From positions 1 to 5,384 of the forward strand of contig SBAT01000265.1 in the NCBI GenBank assembly GCA_005240105.1: DNA of 5,384 nucleotides, written 5' to 3'. Below, piece by piece: positions 1 to 4,770 of this stretch (positions are counted from its first letter, which is position 1; the number at the start of each line of letters is the position of its first letter). A program made the position numbers and the translations under genes. The notes below the pieces were generated by a model that saw nothing but the letters and a program-made list of their open reading frames with translations, made no database searches and was not told the origin of the DNA. The stretch is from Chloroflexota bacterium (GTDB lineage Bacteria; Cyanobacteriota; Vampirovibrionia; Obscuribacterales; Obscuribacteraceae).

Positions 1-862
1 GGATGACGTACAAGTGATACACATGCTGACCGTATGCAGCTTCATGCGGTGTTGTGACCAAACCCTTCAAGCCTTCATCGTACCGCTTAGCGATTTCACG
101 ACGACGGGCATTCCACTCATGGACATAGGGCAATTGCGCACCAAGTATGGCAGCTTGAATTTCATCAAGTCGGCTGTTGATACCAACAATGTCGTGATGA
201 TAACGCTGGGACTGTCCCATGTTTCTCAGCTTGAGCAGCAGCTCGTAATTTTCCTTGGAGTTTGTGACGACCATTCCGCCATCGCCAAAAGCACCCAAAT
301 TTTTACTTGGATAAAAACTAAAAGCACCATACTCGCCAATAGTTCCAGCCATTGCACCTTTGAACAGAGCACCAGTTGCTTGAGCAATATCTTCCATGAC
401 TGGAATTCTGTGCTTCAAAGCCAATTTCATCAAAGGCTCCATGTCCACCATCTGACCGTAGAGGTGCACAGGAACAATAGCTTTTGTCTTTGGTGTAATT
501 CGTGACTCCACGGAATTTATATCCATCACGTAAGTCTTCGCATCAATGTCGGCAAATACAGGTGTTGCGCCTGTCATTGAAATTGCGTTGATTGTAGGTA
601 CTGCTGTGTGGGCAACTGTGATTACTTCATCACCAGGTCCGACACCCATTGCAGCTAGTGCCAAGTAAATTGCTTCGGTTCCGCAAGAAACTCCAACGGC
701 ATAATTGACGCCGACGAACTTCGCAAAATCCTTTTCGAATTTCTCCAGTTCAGGGCCAAGAATATAGTGCCCGCTTGCAAGCACGCGGTGGACTGCCGTA
801 TCAATGTCCGACTTGAACTGTTGATAGTGAGTCTTCATGTCGCCGAATGGAACTTGAAACAT
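1..862 (-). CDS. DegT/DnrJ/EryC1/StrS family PLP-dependent sugar aminotransferase (partial, C-terminus off the window)
   Basis: This gene encodes a PLP enzyme that transfers an amino group, usually from glutamate, to a keto-sugar nucleotide in the cytoplasm. Translating the minus strand from the ATG at 862 gives 287 uninterrupted residues; the family is usually about 360-400 long, so the C-terminal quarter is missing at the window edge. Family hallmarks are in order: the N-terminal VPFGDMKTHY segment, SGHYILGPELEKFE (30-43), GVSCGTEA (57-64), the PVHLYGQ segment (131-137), EDIAQATGA (157-165, with Asp158 expected to contact the PLP ring nitrogen), and FSFYPSKNLGAFGDGG (181-196), where Lys187 is the expected Schiff-base lysine. 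NSRLDEIQAA (229-238) is also typical. The start is firm: an in-frame TAG lies directly upstream and an AGGGG lies 7 nt before the ATG. The overall pattern is closest to the 3-amino-3,6-dideoxyhexose transaminases (FdtB/QdtB type), but substrate is inference. The usual Cys of the EDCAQA motif is Ile159. It is divergent from the epimerase/dehydratase gene. Confidence 0.95.
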   Translation of the reverse strand, partial: MFQVPFGDMKTHYQQFKSDIDTAVHRVLASGHYILGPELEKFEKDFAKFVGVNYAVGVSCGTEAIYLALAAMGVGPGDEVITVAHTAVPTINAISMTGATPVFADIDAKTYVMDINSVESRITPKTKAIVPVHLYGQMVDMEPLMKLALKHRIPVMEDIAQATGALFKGAMAGTIGEYGAFSFYPSKNLGAFGDGGMVVTNSKENYELLLKLRNMGQSQRYHHDIVGINSRLDEIQAAILGAQLPYVHEWNARRREIAKRYDEGLKGLVTTPHEAAYGQHVYHLYVI

Positions 863-869
863 CTAGTTA

Positions 870-874
870 CCCCT
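870..874 (-). promoter_or_regulatory. Shine-Dalgarno site of the aminotransferase gene
   Basis: The minus strand reads AGGGG here, 7 nt upstream of the ATG at 862. The spacing is normal, and together with the adjacent in-frame TAG stop it fixes the start of the aminotransferase. Confidence 0.7.
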
Positions 875-881
875 GGTTAAC

Positions 882-899
882 TTCTGGGCTATTCTGGGC
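882..899. repeat. Tandem octamer TTCTGGGC, two copies 10 bp apart
   Basis: TTCTGGGC occurs at 882-889 and again at 892-899, so the copies are exactly one helical turn apart (GCCCAGAA twice on the minus strand). They lie 20-37 bp upstream of the aminotransferase ATG, probably in its leader or core promoter. Two copies on one face of the helix could be a regulator site, but a chance repeat of this size cannot be excluded. Confidence 0.4.
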
Positions 900-961
900 G
901 TTATCCGCCAACTTGTAAATAGTAGTGGAAAGGCTCCATTACTGAATTAATGAGGCTTTAG

Positions 962-984
962 TTGAACCATATTTTGGTTATCAA
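962..984. repeat. Imperfect inverted repeat in the divergent intergenic region
   Basis: TTGAACCA (962-969) faces TGGTTATCAA (975-984) across a 5-bp loop. The pairing is AACCA/TGGTT plus TTG/CAA, with a 2-nt bulge in the right arm. It sits just upstream of the extended -10 candidate at 987-995, so it could be a regulator site for the epimerase gene or a weak hairpin. There is no T-run, so it is not a typical terminator. Confidence 0.35.
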
Positions 985-986
985 GG

Positions 987-995
987 TGCTAGAAT
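987..995 (+). promoter_or_regulatory. Candidate extended -10 promoter of the epimerase-cupin operon
   Basis: The sequence TGCTAGAAT has the TGn extension followed by TAGAAT, which matches 5 of 6 positions of TATAAT. I see no good -35 at 16-18 bp upstream; TTGAAC at 962-967 is too far away (22 bp). Transcription would start near 1002, giving a leader of about 67 nt that contains the inverted repeat at 1015-1049. The call rests on motif matching alone. Confidence 0.35.
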
Positions 996-1014
996 TTCCC
1001 CTTGTATTGCCACA

Positions 1015-1049
1015 GTAATCAGATCGCGCCTTTTACGAGCGGTGATTAC
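1015..1049. repeat. Inverted repeat in the presumed leader of the epimerase gene
   Basis: GTAATCA (1015-1021) and TGATTAC (1043-1049) are perfect 7-bp inverted arms, and inner CGC (1025-1027) and GCG (1039-1041) can extend the stem after a 3/1 internal loop. The structure ends 6 nt before the AGGAG ribosome binding site at 1056-1060. It could be an RNA hairpin affecting translation of the TTG-started gene, or a DNA operator. Confidence 0.4.
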
Positions 1050-1055
1050 ATAAGC

Positions 1056-1060
1056 AGGAG
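1056..1060 (+). promoter_or_regulatory. Shine-Dalgarno site deciding the TTG start at 1069
   Basis: AGGAG lies 8 nt before the TTG at 1069. An in-frame TAA at 1051-1053 blocks any earlier start, and the next in-frame ATG (residue 20) would cut through the glycine-rich NAD-binding loop. TTG with this site is therefore the only sensible start. Confidence 0.8.
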
Positions 1061-1068
1061 TTAATCCC

Positions 1069-2112
1069 TTGGTAGAATTAAACGCCAAAACATTTGCCGG
1101 TAAGAACGTGCTGATTACAGGCGGGATGGGTTTTATTGGCTCAAACTTAGCTATAAAGCTCGCCGACATGGGCGCCAAGGTTACAGTCCTAGACGCCATG
1201 ATTCCTGATTATGGCGGCAACGAATTTAATATCTGGCCAGTGCGCGATAAGATTCACGTAAATTACTGTGACATTCGCGACATTTCAGCTGTCGAATATT
1301 TAGTCCGCAACAAAGACTTTGTATTCCACCTGGCTGGTCAAGCTTGCCACGTAACAAGCCTTGTAAATCCATTTCCGGATATCGAAATCAACATCACCGG
1401 CACAGCCGTGATTATGGAAGCATTGAAGAAGTACAACCGCGATGCCATTGTTGTTTACACAGGCACGCGCGGACAGTACGGCCCTTCACTGTCACTGCCG
1501 GCAAGTGAGGATGCCCCGACAAATCCCAAAGGCATCTATGAAATCTCCAATTTGACGGCAGAGAAAATCATCAAGGTATACAACGATGTCCACGGCATTC
1601 GCTCCGTGTTGCTTCGTCTGACCAACACTTATGGTCCACGTTCGCAGATGAAGCACTCGCGTTTTGGTGTATTCAATTGGTTTATCCGATTAGCGTTGGA
1701 CAACCAAACAATTCAAGTCTTTGGCGACGGCGGCATATTGCGTGATTTCGTTTATGTTGATGATTGCATAGACGCTATTTTGCGTTGTTCGGTAGAGCCA
1801 AAATGCTACGGCGAAATCTTCAATGTCGGCTCCGACGTACCTGTGAGCTTCTTGGAGATGGTCAAGAAAATCGTCGACATTTCAGGCTCCGGCAATTGGA
1901 AATTTGCCGAATTCTCCGCTGAGCGCAAAGCAGTTGAGCAAGGTGACTTCTATTCCGATATCACAAAGATCAAGAACTTTATCGGCTGGGAGCCAACAAC
2001 CTCGCTGGAAGATGGCATAAAACAAACGCTCGAGTATTACAGAGAGCACCGCGACAAATACTGGACTCTGGAAGAAAAGAAAGACAAAGTCGCAGCAGCT
2101 GCTACTAAATAA
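1069..2112 (+). CDS. NAD-dependent epimerase/dehydratase (extended SDR family)
   Basis: This 347-residue protein is a cytoplasmic nucleotide-sugar enzyme of the GalE/RmlB-like extended short-chain dehydrogenase family. It has the NAD-binding loop GGMGFIG at 18-24 after a short beta strand, acidic LDA at the end of the second strand (41-43), the CDIRD segment (67-71, Asp68 near the adenine), HLAGQ (87-91), the active-site strand VVYTGTRGQYG (128-138), Tyr157, the LRLTNTYGP segment (182-190) and RDFVYVDD (225-232) of the substrate domain. Length is normal for the family. Oddly, the catalytic YxxxK motif reads Tyr157-Glu-Ile-Ser-Asn161, so the usual lysine is absent. The C-terminus carries a Lys/Ala-rich tail of about 10 residues that looks non-core. 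The start is TTG with a good ribosome binding site. The stop overlaps the cupin ATG by one base, indicating one operon. The aminotransferase lies divergently, suggesting a shared sugar pathway. Exact reaction (epimerase or dehydratase) is not determinable here. Confidence 0.92.
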   Translation: MVELNAKTFAGKNVLITGGMGFIGSNLAIKLADMGAKVTVLDAMIPDYGGNEFNIWPVRDKIHVNYCDIRDISAVEYLVRNKDFVFHLAGQACHVTSLVNPFPDIEINITGTAVIMEALKKYNRDAIVVYTGTRGQYGPSLSLPASEDAPTNPKGIYEISNLTAEKIIKVYNDVHGIRSVLLRLTNTYGPRSQMKHSRFGVFNWFIRLALDNQTIQVFGDGGILRDFVYVDDCIDAILRCSVEPKCYGEIFNVGSDVPVSFLEMVKKIVDISGSGNWKFAEFSAERKAVEQGDFYSDITKIKNFIGWEPTTSLEDGIKQTLEYYREHRDKYWTLEEKKDKVAAAATK

Positions 2113-2426
2113 TGAAGCAACCATTTCAGTATTCCCATGTGGATAGTATCCCTTGGCGCAAGTCTGCCTTCGCTGAAGGCGTCTTCATCAAAGACCTCGG
2201 CACTAGCGACGGACAATCAGTACAACTGGTAAAGTTTGAACCAAATGCGAGTTTTCCAAGGCACACACACTCAGGACCGGAGTTCATTTACATGCTGGAC
2301 GGGGAAGCTATCCAGCAGGGCAACCGAATTACCGCCGGCAGCATCGCTATTGCAGGCAAAGATACAGAAGAAACAGAGTTCTACAGTAACAATGGCTGCA
2401 CTTTTCTCCTAATTTACACGGTATAG
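2112..2426 (+). CDS. Small single-domain cupin protein
   Basis: The 104-residue product is one cupin beta-barrel. Motif 1 is clear: PRHTHSGPEFIYMLDGEA (49-66) supplies His51, His53 and Glu57 as expected metal ligands, followed by the conserved Gly64. Motif 2 begins with ITAGS (73-77), but where many cupins have a His (for example PPGTEH) this one reads GKDTEETEF (82-90), so the fourth ligand is not obvious. The motif 1 pattern resembles the ChrR-like cupins more than the longer FdtA/QdtA sugar ketoisomerases. Its ATG overlaps the epimerase stop codon (TAATG) and no Shine-Dalgarno is visible, so translational coupling is likely. A role in the sugar pathway, such as isomerase, small-molecule binding or regulation, is inferred only from the operon. 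The 3' end overlaps that of the opposing protease gene by 18 bp. Confidence 0.88.
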   Translation: MKQPFQYSHVDSIPWRKSAFAEGVFIKDLGTSDGQSVQLVKFEPNASFPRHTHSGPEFIYMLDGEAIQQGNRITAGSIAIAGKDTEETEFYSNNGCTFLLIYTV

Positions 2427-3293
2427 CTGTTTCACGGCTTGGGACCGAGCCTTCACTGCTGTATTGTGCGCTCGTTCGTCTGCCTGCACTCGGCTCAGCA
2501 TATTCTGGATTATACTTGCCGGAACAGCACCATTGACTGGATCATCATCAGCACCTTCGCCGACAATACCTACAACCTCTGCTCGTTCGTTGACAATAGG
2601 ACCTCCAGAATTTCCGTGATAGATATCTGCACGCACAGCTAACATTTTGTTGTTTAAGCTTTTGTCGCCCAGGCAGTACTGCCCCAGCTTTCGCACACTT
2701 GGTGCTGAAGTAGCCTTTTGAATAGTGGTTTCAAAATAATTCTCAATCTCGAATCGATCACAACTTGTAAGATAGCTACCGGGCGAAATGTAAGTATGCC
2801 TATCCCCTTTAGGATGTCCCAGAGCAAATATCTGATCCCGTGGCTTTAATGCCGATTCATCAGTCATAGCGAGGGCTGGTCCAATTGGTCCAATGTTCTT
2901 GGTACCCGAACTAACCTTGAGAATGGCTATATCAGCGTCCTTATCATATGCCGAAACGGTAGCATCTAAGAATTCCCCGCTTGCCGTCATAACAACCAAC
3001 TCATTAGCATCATCAACACAGTGAAAACAAGTTACGATATGACCGTCTTCGTCAGCTACGAAGCCACTTCCCGTACCGCCTCTACCTAACCAATTCATCC
3101 GAAGAGTCTGCACAACGCTTGGAGAGCACCAGTCGTAAATTTCCTTGGCCAAATCAGGCTCTACATTTTTCCTGACGGCGGATCTCCAAGAATCGTCGCT
3201 TTTATCATAATAATAGATACCACGGGCGGTGTCCGAACCAGTCAATTTGTCCGACTTTGTTTGTCCAGAGTTGCTAAAACCTGCGTCCGACAT
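2409..3293 (-). CDS. Trypsin-like serine protease (HtrA/S1C type), no signal peptide or PDZ domain
   Basis: This 294-residue protein carries one chymotrypsin-fold protease domain from about residue 58 to 267. The catalytic triad can be read as His91 (VTCFHCVDD), Asp121 (DKDADIAIL) and Ser229 (HGNSGGPI). GSGFV (75-79) and FALGHPKGD (156-164) are also typical of the HtrA group. The first ~55 residues are hydrophilic with no hydrophobic segment, and an in-frame TAA lies two codons upstream of the ATG, so no signal peptide has been missed. HtrA proteases are normally exported and followed by PDZ domains; here about 25 polar, probably helical residues follow instead. The protein is therefore predicted to be cytoplasmic, unless it is exported by an unrecognised route. 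Cysteines 89 and 92 flank the catalytic His, and Cys56, Cys178 and Cys207 are further potential redox residues. No strong ribosome binding site is seen. Substrate is unknown. The gene converges on the cupin and diverges from the ATPase. Confidence 0.93.
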   Translation of the reverse strand: MSDAGFSNSGQTKSDKLTGSDTARGIYYYDKSDDSWRSAVRKNVEPDLAKEIYDWCSPSVVQTLRMNWLGRGGTGSGFVADEDGHIVTCFHCVDDANELVVMTASGEFLDATVSAYDKDADIAILKVSSGTKNIGPIGPALAMTDESALKPRDQIFALGHPKGDRHTYISPGSYLTSCDRFEIENYFETTIQKATSAPSVRKLGQYCLGDKSLNNKMLAVRADIYHGNSGGPIVNERAEVVGIVGEGADDDPVNGAVPASIIQNMLSRVQADERAHNTAVKARSQAVKQLYRVN

Positions 3294-3436
3294 AACTTAA
3301 CGAGACCCACTAAAACCTGTCCTGGTAATACTCTAATGAAACTGACCCTCGTCTTCAATGGGGTAAATACGAACTCGCATAGGTGCTTTATTCACCCATG
3401 ATTTTCCTGTATTGCCTTGCTGCTTCTGACGAGACA

Positions 3437-3462
3437 ATTTTGCAAGAGCCGCCTGCCAAAAT
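3437..3462. repeat. Short inverted repeat ATTTTG/CAAAAT
   Basis: Perfect 6-bp arms at 3437-3442 and 3457-3462 enclose a 14-bp loop. It falls around the expected start of the leftward transcript from the candidate promoter at 3471-3500. It is short and AT-rich enough to be chance. Confidence 0.25.
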
Positions 3463-3470
3463 CACTCGGT

Positions 3471-3500
3471 ATCATAATTGCAAATTGCGCCAAACTCCAA
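3471..3500 (-). promoter_or_regulatory. Weak candidate promoter for the protease gene
   Basis: On the minus strand, TTGGAG (3495-3500, 4 of 6 matches to TTGACA) is followed after 18 bp by TATGAT (3471-3476, 5 of 6 matches to TATAAT). The start would be near 3464, giving a leader of about 170 nt before the protease ATG. The long leader and the imperfect -35 keep this tentative. Confidence 0.3.
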
Positions 3501-3518
3501 TATCGCGCATTATTCATC

Positions 3519-3547
3519 TTGACAGTTAGACTTTTGGGGAGTAAACT
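3519..3547 (+). promoter_or_regulatory. Sigma70-type promoter of the ATPase gene
   Basis: A perfect -35 TTGACA (3519-3524) is followed after exactly 17 bp by TAAACT (3542-3547, 4 of 6 matches to TATAAT). Transcription would begin near 3554, about 36 nt before the ATPase ATG at 3590. The optimal -35 and spacing make this the best promoter in the window. A palindrome covers the spacer, the -10 and the start site, so the promoter is probably regulated. Confidence 0.6.
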
Positions 3548-3562
3548 CCTAATAAGTCTAAC
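3525..3562. repeat. 38-bp palindrome overlapping the ATPase promoter (candidate operator)
   Basis: Perfect 9-bp outer arms GTTAGACTT (3525-3533) and AAGTCTAAC (3554-3562) enclose a second symmetric core, GGAGT (3538-3542) and ACTCC (3545-3549), around a 2-bp centre. The two halves of 18 bp match symmetrically apart from about three positions. The element begins immediately after the -35 hexamer and runs through the -10 to just beyond the expected start site. This is the classic position for a repressor operator. Because only its last arm would be transcribed from that promoter, a DNA site is more likely than a leader hairpin, and there is no T-run to suggest a terminator. Confidence 0.7.
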
Positions 3563-3589
3563 TCATCCGGATCATACTCCTTAAAAGTA

Positions 3590-4753
3590 ATGCCGTATTA
3601 TCATAGATATCTGACCATCGATCTGCCCAAAAGGCAATCAGCCTTTCTTTGGGGTGCACGCAAAACCGGCAAGTCCACCTACTTGAAGCATTCATTTCCC
3701 CAAGCCATTTATTACGATCTTCTGCAATCAGACCTGTTTTTGAATCTCAACAGGGCACCGCACATCCTTCGTGAAGAATTGCAGGCGAGTAAAAGCAATG
3801 CCGGTCTGGTTATAGTTGATGAAGTCCAAAAGGTGCCAGCCTTACTCGATGAAATTCACTGGCTAATTGAAAATACGGGGTTTCAATTCATTCTTTGTGG
3901 TTCCAGTGCTCGCAAACTGAAAAGATCTGGAGTCGATATGCTCGGTGGTCGCGCATGGAAATATAACTTCTTCCCCCTTGTTTATCCCGAGCTGCCAAAT
4001 TTTGACTTACTAAAAATATTCAACAGAGGAACACTTCCTGCGCATTACGACTCACCATCCGTCTCAAGGTCTCTGAAGGCATACATGGAAGACTATCTCA
4101 CTTTGGAAATTCAGTCCGAAGGACTAGTAAGAAACCTGCCCGCTTTTGCCCGTTTCATGGATGCTCTGCGATTTTCAAACGGTCAGATGATCAACTTCTC
4201 TAGTATTGCCCGGGACGCACAAATAGACGGTAAGACAGTACGAGAATACTTCAACATTCTTGAAGATACTTTACTTGGCTATATGATTTATCCATACAAG
4301 AAGCAAGTCGGCAGACAAATTATTTCTGAAATGCCAAAGTTCTATCTCTTTGATGTTGGTGTGGCTAATTATGTCCAAAAACAGAAAATTAGTGATCTTC
4401 GAGGTACAGCTGCAGGAAAGTCACTAGAGCAGTATCTCCTTCAGGAACTCATCGCTTACAGATCACTCAATGAAAAGGACTTTGAAATCAATTACTGGCG
4501 AACAAAAACAGGACTGGAAGTTGACTTCGTTCTTGATGGCGGGACAATAGCTATTGAAGTGACCATTGCCGACAGGATTGATACCAACGATTACAGGGGG
4601 CTCTTAGCCTTTTGCCAGGAGCACAAGCCGAAGGCTGCCTATATTGTTTCACTTGTGCCAAGGCCGCGGCGCATCAACAGTGAAAGCATTCCAATTGATG
4701 TTGTGCCCGTACAGTCTTTTTTGGAAATGCTATGGAACCATAAAGTAATCTGA
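3590..4753 (+). CDS. P-loop ATPase with AAA_14 and C-terminal DUF4143 (PD-(D/E)XK-like) domain
   Basis: The 387-residue protein belongs to the common but poorly understood AAA_14/DUF4143 ATPases. Walker A is GARKTGKS (22-29), Walker B is LVIVDEVQ (73-80, Asp77-Glu78), a sensor-like strand is ILCGSSARKL (101-110), and LGGRAW (118-123) carries the conserved Arg. A winged-helix-like middle region (about 200-235, with DGKTVREYFNIL) follows. The C-terminal domain has the FYLFDVGVANYV segment (251-262) and the nuclease-fold signature YWRTKTGLEVDFV...AIEVT (302-325). In that signature Asp312 and Glu323 are present, but the position normally held by Lys is Thr325, so nuclease activity is doubtful. 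Length is normal (about 380-450 in the family). No membrane segment is seen, so it should act in the cytoplasm. The ATG has only a weak ribosome binding site; no other in-frame start exists back to the TAA at 3542. It has its own palindrome-covered promoter. Target and physiological role are unknown. Confidence 0.93.
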   Translation: MPYYHRYLTIDLPKRQSAFLWGARKTGKSTYLKHSFPQAIYYDLLQSDLFLNLNRAPHILREELQASKSNAGLVIVDEVQKVPALLDEIHWLIENTGFQFILCGSSARKLKRSGVDMLGGRAWKYNFFPLVYPELPNFDLLKIFNRGTLPAHYDSPSVSRSLKAYMEDYLTLEIQSEGLVRNLPAFARFMDALRFSNGQMINFSSIARDAQIDGKTVREYFNILEDTLLGYMIYPYKKQVGRQIISEMPKFYLFDVGVANYVQKQKISDLRGTAAGKSLEQYLLQELIAYRSLNEKDFEINYWRTKTGLEVDFVLDGGTIAIEVTIADRIDTNDYRGLLAFCQEHKPKAAYIVSLVPRPRRINSESIPIDVVPVQSFLEMLWNHKVI

Positions 4754-4770
4754 ACCATCCACAACTCAGC

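Larger units (their letters stand above)
3294..3589. other. Divergent intergenic region between protease and ATPase genes
   Basis: This stretch of nearly 300 bp has no convincing coding sequence. Its right half holds the TTGACA promoter for the ATPase with an overlapping palindrome, a weaker leftward promoter candidate around 3471-3500, and a small inverted repeat at 3437-3462. From 3294 to about 3430 I see no recognisable element; if the leftward promoter is right, this part is a long leader (about 170 nt) for the protease. Confidence 0.6.

Noticed and set aside
14..505. 163-codon open frame on the plus strand
   Set aside because: It is antisense to the aminotransferase, whose minus-strand frame carries every family motif. 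The plus-strand translation is Cys/His/Ser-rich and resembles nothing.
981..1199. 72-codon open frame on the minus strand
   Set aside because: It overlaps the N-terminus of the epimerase/dehydratase antisense, including the codons of its NAD-binding loop, and shows no recognisable motif.
1882..2124. 80-codon open frame on the minus strand
   Set aside because: It is antisense to the C-terminus of the epimerase. Its Phe/Ser/Cys-rich start is the reverse of the Lys/Glu/Ala-rich tail.
2439..2642. 67-codon open frame on the plus strand
   Set aside because: It is antisense to the protease C-terminal region, including the catalytic GNSGGP codons, and has no motif or ribosome binding site of its own.
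3525..3562. Reading the palindrome as a rho-independent terminator or as an inverted terminal repeat of a mobile element
   Set aside because: No T-run follows it and no gene ends into it. There is no transposase and no second copy in the window. Its position on a promoter fits an operator better.
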